A model generated the notes under the pieces. It did not search any database, was not told where the DNA came from, and saw nothing but the letters and a program-made list of their open reading frames with translations. Shown here piece after piece: positions 26,474 to 33,983 of a DNA stretch of 64,000 nt. Source of the stretch: Paenibacillus pinisoli (GTDB lineage: Bacteria > Bacillota > Bacilli > Paenibacillales > Paenibacillaceae); the NCBI RefSeq assembly GCF_003605435.1, contig NZ_QXQB01000003.1, positions 1 to 64,000 of the forward strand. The letters are read 5' to 3'. How positions within the stretch are numbered: position 1 is the first letter of the stretch; each line of letters begins with the position of its first letter. The position numbers and the translations under genes were made by a program.

Positions 26474-27269
26474 AGAGCCCAAGTCCATTCTGAACAAGGG
26501 GACAGGCTTTCTCTCCGGCTACACTCATTCGCTGAACCCTTATGGGGGCTGCGCTTTCGCATGCTCCTATTGCTATGTCAGGGGAATGCCCGTCTCACTC
26601 TTCAGGCAGCAGGAATGGGGGTCGTGGGTCGACATTAAGCAAGGCGCGGCAGAGGTGCTTCGACCGCAGCTTCGGACAGCTAAGAAGAAAGGTCCGGTCA
26701 CCATCTTCATGTCGTCGAGCACGGATCCGTATCAGCCTGCAGAATACAAAGAGCAGGTGACACGCTCGCTGCTGGAGGCCATGGCTGACGAGCCGCCGGA
26801 CTTCCTGCTTCTGCAGACGCGCAGTCCGCTTGTTGCGCGGGATGTCGATCTGCTGAAGGGTCTGGGAGAGCGGGTGCGCGTCAGTATGACGATCGAGACG
26901 GACCGGGAGGATATGCGCAAGCTGTTCTCGCCGTCGGCACCGCCCATAGCGGCAAGGCTGCGGACACTTGCCGCATTAAGCGAAGCGGGCATCCCGACGC
27001 AGGCGGCGATCGCGCCGCTTCTTCCGAGCAGCGAGAGCTTCCCGTGCCTGCTCCGCCAAGCGACGGGCCGGGTATGCGTCGACGACTACTTCAACGGAGA
27101 CGGCAGCGGCGGCAAGCGTACGCAGCGGCTTGGTCTGGAAGAGCTCTATCGTAAGCATGGCCTATCGGAATGGTATCATCCGGACGCGCTGCAGCTCGTC
27201 ATCGAACGTATCCGGGGGGAATTCCGGGATGGCGAATGGCTGGTCAGCCAAGAGGGCTTTGAGCCGTAA
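26451..27269 (+). CDS. SPL-like radical SAM protein
   Basis: 272 residues. The radical SAM cluster motif CAFACSYC gives Cys34, Cys38 and Cys41; the NPYGG lead-in and the SSSTDPYQPAE motif are typical of the spore-photoproduct-lyase-related radical SAM family (Rv2578c-like). It overlaps adaB by 23 bp, so it is translated with the alkylation-repair genes, and a role in DNA lesion repair is a reasonable inference. ATG 26451 is chosen for GGAG 7 nt upstream; a TTG two codons earlier is possible. It lacks the full-length SPL size (about 340 residues) and is not a clear SplB. Confidence 0.85.
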   Translation: MRTELQYREPKSILNKGTGFLSGYTHSLNPYGGCAFACSYCYVRGMPVSLFRQQEWGSWVDIKQGAAEVLRPQLRTAKKKGPVTIFMSSSTDPYQPAEYKEQVTRSLLEAMADEPPDFLLLQTRSPLVARDVDLLKGLGERVRVSMTIETDREDMRKLFSPSAPPIAARLRTLAALSEAGIPTQAAIAPLLPSSESFPCLLRQATGRVCVDDYFNGDGSGGKRTQRLGLEELYRKHGLSEWYHPDALQLVIERIRGEFRDGEWLVSQEGFEP

Positions 27270-27351
27270 CCGCAATCGGGAGAATCTTCTCATAGTTGCC
27301 TACGGAAGCCTTCCAGCAAAGCAGGAGAAGCGCGGAGCAACTCAGTCTCAT

Positions 27352-27655
27352 GTGGCCGAGAGAAAGCTGAGCTGCAAGACGAAAACACGGCCTAGAAAGC
27401 GCCGCCGTGCGGAAAACAAAGCTGCTGGACGAGAAACTCGGCTTAGACAGCACCGACGTGATGAAAACGAAGCTGCTGAACGAGAAACTCGGCTTAGAGA
27501 ACGCTGCCGTGCGGAAAACGAAGCTGCTGGACGAGAAACTCGGCTTAGAGAGCGCCACCGCGCGGATAACGGAGCTGGAAGCCGAGAAACTCGGCTTAGA
27601 CAGCGCCGCCGCGCAGATAACGGAGCTGTACGCCGTAAAACACATCATGATTTTG
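27352..27655 (+). repeat. 51-bp tandem repeat array A (4 clear + 2 degenerate units)
   Basis: Clear units start at 27407, 27458, 27509 and 27560, a period of exactly 51 bp; degenerate units flank them. Each unit contains GAGAAACTCGGCTTAGA preceded by AAGCTGCTGGAC or a variant; CGAG-AAA-CTCG forms a short hairpin, extended to GCCGAGAAACTCGGC in the fourth unit. Because 51 is a multiple of 3, frames stay open and one reads as 17-residue repeats around EKLGL. It lies after the radical SAM gene and before a terminator. It is related to array B at 37.7 kb. Confidence 0.85.
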
Positions 27656-27675
27656 CATCCCCTGCGACTCAAAAG

Positions 27676-27719
27676 AAATGCCTTCAAACCCACTTTTGAG
27701 GTGGTTTTGAAGGCATTTT
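27676..27719. terminator. bidirectional terminator after array A
   Basis: Long stem AAATGCCTTCAAA / TTTTGAAGGCATTT plus CC / GG, with T-rich flanks on both strands. It ends the adaA-adaB-radical SAM transcript and the convergent DUF6199 gene. Confidence 0.8.
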
Positions 27720-27765
27720 CAACGTTTGAGTTTCGGTCGCTTCCCTTTTGGGAAAGCTCTTTCCC

Positions 27766-27969
27766 CTATAAGAAAAAACTCGCAATGATGCCGCCCAGCC
27801 CCACCAGCGTGCTCACGACGCCTCCCAAACGGGTGGACAATAAGTAGAGATCGGATGGTTCAGTCGCATCATTGGACTTCCACTCCTCGGAAATAGCCCA
27901 TATCCATTGCGGCTGTATGAGCATCACGAGCCCCATAGGCAATAACACGATCGAGAGAATGAACAACAT
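27766..27969 (-). CDS. small DUF6199 membrane protein
   Basis: 67 residues: helix 1 about 1-24, a loop with ISEEWKSNDATEPSDLYLLSTRLGG, helix 2 about 48-66. The EEWKS..ATEPS.LY..STR.GG motif is characteristic of DUF6199 in Paenibacillus and relatives. GAGGAGG precedes the ATG. The function is unknown. It is downstream of patB by 42 bp in the opposite order (it precedes the patB 3' end on the minus strand), so the two are separate units on one strand or lightly coupled. Confidence 0.8.
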   Translation of the reverse strand: MLFILSIVLLPMGLVMLIQPQWIWAISEEWKSNDATEPSDLYLLSTRLGGVVSTLVGLGGIIASFFL

Positions 27970-28011
27970 TTGAACGGCCTCCTCTACTATGAACCGATAC
28001 CATGCTCATAA

Positions 28012-29181
28012 CTATTGCTTGGCAGCCTCGCAGAACTGGCGCAGCGCCTGCTCCACAATAAACCGCGGACACGCCAGGTTGACGCGCAGCCAGCCTTCGC
28101 CCTCCACGCCGAACATTGAACCTTCGTTGAACGCTACCTTGGCTTTCTTATGCATCAGATGCTTGAGGCCGTTCTTGTCGAGTCCAAGCGCTCGGCAATC
28201 CAGCCATAGCAGATAAGTGCCGTCCGGCTTCATCGGCTTCACTTGCGGCAGATGCTCCTCCAGGTAAGCGAGCGCATAATCCAGATTGCCCTTCACGTAC
28301 ACAAGCAAATCTTCCAGCCATTGCTCGCCTTCATTATAAGCCGCCACTACCGCATCTTGCGCGAAGTGCTGCGCCATATGAATGCTGAGCGTCTTGATCC
28401 GCTTGTCGAGGCGCGCTCTCATGCCGCTGTTCGACACAACCATAAAGGAGGTATGAAGGCCCGGCAGATTAAAGGTTTTGGTCGCAGCGAGACACGTAAT
28501 GGTAATAGCGGCAAGCTCCTCCGACAGCGTCGCGAACGGCACATGCTCATGGCCCGGGAAGATCAAATCGCAATGAATCTCGTCCGACACAACAATCACG
28601 CCATATTGCAAGCAGAGTTCGCCCAGCGCCAGCAGCTCATCACGGCTCCATACGCGTCCGCCCGGATTATGCGGATTGCAGAAGAGCAGCAGCTTCGCGC
28701 CGTCACGGAACAGAGACTCCAGATGCTCCAGATCCATCTCGTAGCGGCCGTCCCGGTTGATTAGCGGGTTAAGGGCCAGGACGCGCTCGTTGCTCTCTAC
28801 TACATCGTAGAACGGATAATAGACTGGCGTCTGTATGACGACCTTGTCGCCCGGCGCAGTGAACTGCTCGACAGCCAGGCTCAGCGTTGTGACGACGCTT
28901 GGACTGTCGACAATCCAGGCTTTGTCGATCTTCCATTGATGCCTGCGCTGGAACCAGCTTATAATCGCGTCAAAATAATCATCTGTGCGGATTGCATAGC
29001 CATAGGCTCCAAGCTCTACCCGCTTATGCAGCACCTCTCTTACAGCCGGAGGGCTCGGGAAGTCCATATCGGCCACCCACAGCGGCAAAATATCCTTATC
29101 TCCGAATAGCGGCCCTACTTGATCCCACTTGTAGGAACGCGAATTTTTACGATCAATCAACTCATCAAATGAATAAGACAA
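28012..29181 (-). CDS. patB: MalY/PatB family cystathionine beta-lyase
   Basis: 389 residues, a PLP fold-type I C-S lyase. Matches to B. subtilis PatB include KWD..G.LFG..D.LPLWVADMDF, CNPHNPGGRVWSRDEL and VVSDEIHCDL, with the PLP lysine in ATKTFNLPG. It cleaves cystathionine or cysteine to pyruvate, ammonia and a thiol. The start is TTG at 29181, which aligns with the family N-terminus and has GGGGTG 6 nt upstream; longer frames begin at 29214. The nearby metNIQ importer fits a role in sulfur amino-acid metabolism. Confidence 0.88.
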   Translation of the reverse strand: MSYSFDELIDRKNSRSYKWDQVGPLFGDKDILPLWVADMDFPSPPAVREVLHKRVELGAYGYAIRTDDYFDAIISWFQRRHQWKIDKAWIVDSPSVVTTLSLAVEQFTAPGDKVVIQTPVYYPFYDVVESNERVLALNPLINRDGRYEMDLEHLESLFRDGAKLLLFCNPHNPGGRVWSRDELLALGELCLQYGVIVVSDEIHCDLIFPGHEHVPFATLSEELAAITITCLAATKTFNLPGLHTSFMVVSNSGMRARLDKRIKTLSIHMAQHFAQDAVVAAYNEGEQWLEDLLVYVKGNLDYALAYLEEHLPQVKPMKPDGTYLLWLDCRALGLDKNGLKHLMHKKAKVAFNEGSMFGVEGEGWLRVNLACPRFIVEQALRQFCEAAKQ

Positions 29182-29285
29182 AGCTATCACCCCGTCGTTG
29201 TTATCGCTCCTCATGCCGAGAGCTGGTCTATTTCTCTATCTTAACCATTCCTCTATCTGAAATCAAAGAAAATCAGCAACAGCAG

Positions 29286-29330
29286 CAGACCGCCCCTGCC
29301 TTCGCATGATGCGAAGGAGACGGCGGTCTG
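29286..29330 (-). terminator. hairpin after metQ
   Basis: Interrupted stem CAGACCGCC...CCTTCGCAT / ATGCGAAGG...GGCGGTCTG. It lies just after metQ on the minus strand; the T-tract is weak, so termination is probable but not certain. Confidence 0.5.
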
Positions 29331-29346
29331 TATGCGGTCGGATATT

Positions 29347-30198
29347 CTAATCGAATGCCGGTATGACAGCGCCTTTATAGGTATCATTAATAAAGGTTTC
29401 AACCTCCGGCGATTTCAATGCCTTCACCAGCTTCTGAATAGCATCGCTGTCCTTGTTGTCCGGACGGACCGCCAGTATATTGACGTATGGCGAATTCTTG
29501 TCCTCGATAAACAGCGCATCCGCCGTTGGATTAAGATCCGCTTCAAGCGCGAAGTTGGTATTGATCGCCGCGATATCCACCTCGTCCAGCACCCGCGGCA
29601 GCGTCGCCGCTTCCAGCTCTGTAAACTTGAAGCCGCGCGGATTGCCCTTAATATCCGATACCGTCGCTTCGACGCCGGCGCTCTCATCCAGCTCGATTAA
29701 TCCATGCTGCGCGAGCAGGATAAGCGACCGGCCGCCGTTGGTCGGATCGTTCGGAATGGCGATCTTGGCGCCGTCCTTCAATTCATCGATCGATTTGATT
29801 TTGCGGGAATACACCCCGAATGGCTCGATATGAACGCCGGCCGCTTTCACCAGATTGTAGCCGCGGTCCTTATTGAATTGAACCAGGTAGGGTTCATGCT
29901 GGAAGAAATTCGCATCCAGCTGCTTCTCGTACAGCTGCACGTTGGGCTGAATATAGTCGTTGAACTCCACAACTTCCAGCGCAACGCCCTGCTCCTTCAG
30001 CACGGGGATCAAATGGTTCAGAATGGCGGCATGCGGCACCGGCGAGACGCCAACCTTAAGCTTGACGGCCTCTCCTCCCGTCCCGGGGGCCGGCAAAGCA
30101 GCGCCCCCGCCACCATTGCCCGCTCCATTATTGCCGCAAGCCGCGAGCAGCATAGCCAGCAGCAAGAGCATCCCTATTCTCAGCGCATGTTTTCTCAT
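29347..30198 (-). CDS. metQ: methionine ABC transporter substrate-binding lipoprotein
   Basis: 283 residues. A lipoprotein signal with lipobox LAAC and a Gly/Asn-rich linker is followed by the NlpA/MetQ domain: KVGVSPVPHAAIL, EVVEFNDYIQPN and ANFFQHEPYL are characteristic. It binds D/L-methionine outside the membrane and delivers it to MetI/MetN. ATG 30198 is chosen because AGGTG lies 9 nt upstream. It is the last gene of metN-metI-metQ, followed by a hairpin. Confidence 0.93.
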   Translation of the reverse strand: MRKHALRIGMLLLLAMLLAACGNNGAGNGGGGAALPAPGTGGEAVKLKVGVSPVPHAAILNHLIPVLKEQGVALEVVEFNDYIQPNVQLYEKQLDANFFQHEPYLVQFNKDRGYNLVKAAGVHIEPFGVYSRKIKSIDELKDGAKIAIPNDPTNGGRSLILLAQHGLIELDESAGVEATVSDIKGNPRGFKFTELEAATLPRVLDEVDIAAINTNFALEADLNPTADALFIEDKNSPYVNILAVRPDNKDSDAIQKLVKALKSPEVETFINDTYKGAVIPAFD

Positions 30199-30238
30199 CT
30201 GTAGGTTCACCTGTTTCTCTCAAGAGTGGTTGGAGCTG

Positions 30239-30940
30239 TTACCTTCGGCTGAACGCCTTGACCAGCATATCGCCCGCCGTTTGCAAGATTTGAACCAGAA
30301 TAAGCAGCAGGGCGACCGTTACAATCATGACATCCAGCCGGAAACGCTGGTAGCCGAAGCGAAGCGCCAGGTCGCCTAAGCCGCCGCCGCCGATGACGCC
30401 GGACATGGCCGTATAGGAGACAAGCGTAACGGCTGTAATCGTAATCGCCGCGATCAGCCCGGTACGCGCCTCGCGCAGCAGCACATGCAGCACAATCATG
30501 CCCTTCGATGCGCCCATTGCCGTCGCCGCTTCGACAACTCCCTTGTCCACCTCCCGCAAGGAGGTCTCCACCAACCGTGCAAAGAATGGAGCGGCCGCAA
30601 CGACCAGCGGCGGTATGGCGCCCTTCACGCCGATGGACGTACCGACGATCGTCTTCGTGAACGGCATAATCAGAATCATCAGGATGACAAAGGGAACCGA
30701 GCGCAGCACATTGACGATCACCGACAATAAGCCGTACAGCGCCCGATTCTGCAGCAGCTGCCCCTCCGAGAACAGAAACAGCACTATGCCGAGAAGCAGC
30801 CCCAGAATAACCGTGAACAGCAAAGAGAACGCGAGCATATATAAGGTTTCATTCGAAGCCTTGAAGATGTCATTCCACTGGATGTCCGAGAAAAAAGAAA
30901 ACGGGGCAGCTCCGGCCATCTTCACGATCCCGTTTGTCAT
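30239..30940 (-). CDS. metI: methionine ABC transporter permease
   Basis: 233 residues with five to six membrane helices and the permease EAA loop VVEAATAMGASKGMIVLHVLL. SYTAMSGVIGGGGLGDLA is typical of MetI. It forms the channel for methionine import. Its ATG overlaps the metN stop (ATGA), giving translational coupling; metQ follows after 40 bp. Confidence 0.95.
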   Translation of the reverse strand: MTNGIVKMAGAAPFSFFSDIQWNDIFKASNETLYMLAFSLLFTVILGLLLGIVLFLFSEGQLLQNRALYGLLSVIVNVLRSVPFVILMILIMPFTKTIVGTSIGVKGAIPPLVVAAAPFFARLVETSLREVDKGVVEAATAMGASKGMIVLHVLLREARTGLIAAITITAVTLVSYTAMSGVIGGGGLGDLALRFGYQRFRLDVMIVTVALLLILVQILQTAGDMLVKAFSRR

Positions 30941-31944
30941 AGTCTGCTCACCTCAAGTCCCTGCTGGCCCAGCTCTTCAATGATGCGGTCGACCTCTCCG
31001 TCGCTGCCTCTGAGCTCCACAATAAGCTGCCCGTAAGGCACATCCTTCATCTTGGATACGGTGCCCTGCAATATCGCAAATGTCGCATCTGTCCGCCGAA
31101 CGGTCTCATACAGGACAGGCTCATAGGTCTGCCCGCCGCGGAAGTGGATGCGCACCATCCTTCCTTGCGCGCGGTAAGCGTCGATTGCTTCGCTGCCGAA
31201 CGCATCGGACACCTCGCTGACGAACTCTCTCGTCACACTATCCCTTGGGCTCAGGAATACATCCAGCACCGTACCGCTTTCTACAATCCGGCCATGGTCC
31301 ATGACGGCGACGCGGTCGCATACCGCGCGAATGACGCCCATCTCATGGGTAATGAGCAGGATCGTAATGCCCATTCTCCGATTAATCTCCTTCAGCAGCG
31401 ACAGGATGCTGTCCGTCGTCTGCGGGTCCAGCGCCGAGGTGGCCTCGTCGCAGAGCAGCACCTCTGGATCATTCGCCAGCGCCCTGGCGATGCCGACACG
31501 CTGCTTCTGCCCGCCGGACAGCTGCTTCGGATAATGATGCTGATACGCCGTCAGCCCCACCAGCTCCAGCAGCTCATCGACCCGAGGCTTAATGCGGCTG
31601 CCGCCAAGCTTCGCAATGCGAAGAGGAAAGGCGATGTTCTCTCTTACCGTGGCGGTCGTCAGCAGATTGAAGTGCTGGAAGATCATCCCGATCCGCTTGC
31701 GCTTCTCCTGCAGCGCCTTCTCCGTAAGCTCCGTCAGCTTGTCCCCGCCCACGATTACGGTGCCCCCGGTCGGCCGCTCCAGCAGATTGACGCTGCGAAG
31801 AAGCGTGCTCTTGCCCGCTCCGGAACGGCCGATTACGCCGAATATTTCTCCCTTCTCCACCTTCAGGTTAATGCCGCGCAAAGCGATGAAGGATGATTTT
31901 TTGCCGGTCTGGTATACCTTCTCGATGTCGATGAGATCAATCAA
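30937..31944 (-). CDS. metN: methionine ABC transporter ATP-binding protein
   Basis: 335 residues. Walker A GRSGAGKST, signature LSGGQKQRVGIARALA, Walker B VLLCDEATSALD, and a C-terminal NIL domain (about 265-335) that senses methionine for trans-inhibition. The start is TTG 31944 with GGGGGG 6 nt upstream. It is the first gene of metNIQ. Unlike many Bacillales met genes, there is no S-box: only about 90 nt separate it from the previous terminator, and they lack the S-box core. Confidence 0.95.
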   Translation of the reverse strand: MIDLIDIEKVYQTGKKSSFIALRGINLKVEKGEIFGVIGRSGAGKSTLLRSVNLLERPTGGTVIVGGDKLTELTEKALQEKRKRIGMIFQHFNLLTTATVRENIAFPLRIAKLGGSRIKPRVDELLELVGLTAYQHHYPKQLSGGQKQRVGIARALANDPEVLLCDEATSALDPQTTDSILSLLKEINRRMGITILLITHEMGVIRAVCDRVAVMDHGRIVESGTVLDVFLSPRDSVTREFVSEVSDAFGSEAIDAYRAQGRMVRIHFRGGQTYEPVLYETVRRTDATFAILQGTVSKMKDVPYGQLIVELRGSDGEVDRIIEELGQQGLEVSRL

Positions 31945-32038
31945 CGGGAGCCCCCCTTTCTGCCCTATTTTTCATATTCGGCAACCATAATATTCATTGG
32001 GCAAGAACGGTAGGGCTAAGCAAATTAAACCATCAACG

Positions 32039-32078
32039 GGAAAGAGGCCAATCCGCTGGATGCGGACTAGCCTCTTAG
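32039..32078 (-). terminator. terminator after zagA
   Basis: Stem AAGAGGC...TCCGC / GCGGA...GCCTCTT with a short loop, followed on the minus strand by TTCCCGTT. It separates zagA from metN. Confidence 0.7.
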
Positions 32079-32098
32079 CCTGCTGCATGGCAAAAACA

Positions 32099-33310
32099 TT
32101 ACATCGCATTCGGCATCGGATCGGCGAACGACTGCCAATCCACTGCCATCTCCCCTTCGGTCAGCAAACATGCGTCAAGTCCGGCAGTAATGCCGTCTCT
32201 GTCCATGCCGATCCCGATAAAAACAAGCTTGTTGGTCCGGTCGCCGTACTCCGGATTCCACTGGCGCGCAAGGTCGGGCTCCTCCCGCAAGATTGCCCTC
32301 TGCTCCGCTGCGGGAAGGGCAGCGACCCAATAGCCCGCCGGACCGAACTGCACAGATGGCCCCGCTTGGCTTAAGCTTTGTGCCACGTCGCTGCGCGTAG
32401 CCAGCCATACGATGCCTTTCGCCCGGACAACCTCAGGCGACCAGTCCTGCATCCAGTCCATCAGCCGGACCGGATGGAACGGCCTTGCACGCTCATAGAC
32501 AAAGGAGGAGATGCCATATTCCTCTGTCTCCGGCGTATGGTGGGGCTTCGACAGCTCCTTCATCCAGCCGGCAGAGACGCTGGCTTCCTCGAAGTTGAAC
32601 AGGCCAGTATTCAAAATGTCGGACGGCTTCACGCGGCCCTGCTCGGTACGAATCATACGCGCTCTAGGCTGAAGCTTGCGCAGAATGCCTTCCAGCTCCG
32701 CAAGTTCATCCTCCCCGACCAGATCACATTTGTTCAGCAGCAGCACATCGCAAAACTCGATTTGGTCCATCAGCAGATCGACCACATCCCGCGTATCTTC
32801 TTCTCCCACCGCCTCATTGCGGTCAAGCAGCGATTGTCCGGAGGAGAAGTCATGCCAGAACCGGTACGCGTCAACGACCGTTACCATGCAATCCAGCTGG
32901 CAGTATTGCGACAAATCAATGCCCAGCTCCTCATCGACGTAAGTGAACGTCTGTGCGACTGGAACCGGCTCGCCTACTCCAGTCGACTCGATCAGTATGT
33001 AATCGAACCGTCCTTCCTTCGCCAGCCGCTCTACCTCTTGCAGCAGGTCATCGCGGAGCGTGCAGCAGATGCAGCCGTTCGACATCTCCACCAGCTTCTC
33101 CTCCGTCCGGCTAAGTCCGCTGCCTCCCCTCACAAGATCGGCATCAATATTCACCTCGCTCAAATCATTGACGATCACGGCAACACGCAAGCCGTCCCTG
33201 TTGTTGAGCACATGGTTGAGCACAGTCGTTTTGCCCGAGCCCAGATAGCCGCTTAATACCGTTACCGGAAGTTTTTTCGAATGTCCAGATGCTAATTGTT
33301 CTTGAATCAT
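32099..33310 (-). CDS. zagA: zinc metallochaperone GTPase ZagA (COG0523, YciC type)
   Basis: 403 residues, a COG0523 GTPase. Walker A GYLGSGKT (21-28), the metal-binding CxCC motif GCICC (Cys80, Cys82, Cys83), IESTG and NKCD are present, and the whole sequence follows B. subtilis YciC/ZagA. It delivers zinc to key enzymes under zinc limitation. ATG 33310 is chosen with AGGAGAG upstream; the open frame further upstream would cross the promoter. A perfect Zur box overlaps the predicted transcription start, confirming zinc control. Confidence 0.94.
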   Translation of the reverse strand: MIQEQLASGHSKKLPVTVLSGYLGSGKTTVLNHVLNNRDGLRVAVIVNDLSEVNIDADLVRGGSGLSRTEEKLVEMSNGCICCTLRDDLLQEVERLAKEGRFDYILIESTGVGEPVPVAQTFTYVDEELGIDLSQYCQLDCMVTVVDAYRFWHDFSSGQSLLDRNEAVGEEDTRDVVDLLMDQIEFCDVLLLNKCDLVGEDELAELEGILRKLQPRARMIRTEQGRVKPSDILNTGLFNFEEASVSAGWMKELSKPHHTPETEEYGISSFVYERARPFHPVRLMDWMQDWSPEVVRAKGIVWLATRSDVAQSLSQAGPSVQFGPAGYWVAALPAAEQRAILREEPDLARQWNPEYGDRTNKLVFIGIGMDRDGITAGLDACLLTEGEMAVDWQSFADPMPNAM

Positions 33311-33336
33311 GTTTGCAGCACTCTCCTTAATCGTAA

Positions 33337-33351
33337 TCGTAATTATTACGA
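33337..33351. promoter_or_regulatory. Zur operator of zagA
   Basis: A perfect 7-1-7 palindrome TCGTAATTATTACGA, the core of the Bacillus Zur box. It abuts the -10, where bound Zur-Zn would block initiation. Confidence 0.85.
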
Positions 33352-33379
33352 TTATATGACTTGGACGAAGGAATAGCAA
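33351..33379 (-). promoter_or_regulatory. zagA promoter
   Basis: Minus strand: TTGCTA (33379-33374), 17-bp spacer, perfect TATAAT (33356-33351), immediately followed by the Zur box. Confidence 0.75.
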
Positions 33380-33424
33380 GTCTGAATTATATTCCAGAAG
33401 AAATCGGCTCTCCTCTTGCGATGA

Positions 33425-33478
33425 AAAAAGGCTGCCGGCCAGTTTTTGCGATGCCAGGGTTAGCCTGACCGGCAGCAT
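33425..33478 (-). terminator. terminator downstream of the HEAGH-protein gene
   Basis: Stem GCTGCCGG.CA / TG.CCGGCAGC, followed on the minus strand by CTTTTTTC. No minus-strand gene lies closer than the metalloprotease-like gene ending at 33970, so it probably ends that transcript. Confidence 0.6.
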
Positions 33479-33521
33479 AAGCGCCGCATAAGTTGGGCTG
33501 CGGCATAGCTTCTCTGACATC

Positions 33522-33549
33522 ACCTGAATGCGGGCAGCCGCATAGAATA
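33522..33549 (+). promoter_or_regulatory. possible sigma-K promoter before the Pro/Gly-rich gene
   Basis: AC (33522-33523), 17 nt, CATAGAATA (33541-33549), identical in -10 and spacing to the element before the cupin gene at 15.2 kb. Confidence 0.4.
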
Positions 33550-33626
33550 CAAAAAAAAAGTCAGCACTCTTGTGCTAACTGCTCAAACTTTTGCCAAATT
33601 CATTTTAATAAAATTGGAGTGATATC

Positions 33627-33983
33627 ATGTCATTTCTACCGCCATTCGGACCTCCCTTTGGGCCGCCAGGAGGACCACCGGGACCACCGGGACACGGTCC
33701 GGGCCCGACACCAGGCCCCCCAGGCCAGCAAATGGCGCCTACCTCGCCGCCGCCGTCATTCGTCCCGCAGCAGCAATCCGCATCCCTGCTGGCCGTTGAC
33801 CCAGGCGCTATTCGCCGCTGCATGTTCCGCTTTACGTATATCTGGATGCATCACGGCCAGCAATTCTGGTTCTTTCCCGTATTTGTCGGACCGACTTCCG
33901 TTGCGGGCTTTAGGTGGACCGGTTTCTCCTGGATGTACACCGGCTTTGATCTGAGATCCATCCAATCCTTTACGTGTGTTTAA
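33627..33983 (+). CDS. Pro/Gly-rich protein, possible spore coat or exosporium protein
   Basis: 118 residues. The first ~50 are Pro/Gly-rich with several GPPG-type steps; the second half (about 60-118) is an aromatic, ordered-looking segment (RFTYIWMHHGQQFWFFPVFVG...). No signal peptide. TGGAGTG precedes the ATG. It ends 14 bp inside the convergent HEAGH-protein gene. The sigma-K-like promoter and composition suggest a spore surface protein, by inference only. Confidence 0.65.
   Translation: MSFLPPFGPPFGPPGGPPGPPGHGPGPTPGPPGQQMAPTSPPPSFVPQQQSASLLAVDPGAIRRCMFRFTYIWMHHGQQFWFFPVFVGPTSVAGFRWTGFSWMYTGFDLRSIQSFTCV

Noticed and set aside
27407..27847. 146-residue plus-strand frame through array A
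   Set aside because: It has no ribosome binding site and reads across a strong terminator into the antisense of the DUF6199 gene.
31945..32038. SAM riboswitch before metN
   Set aside because: The gap is too short and lacks the S-box core motifs; the GCCCTA / TAGGGC pairing there is only a long-range 6-bp match.
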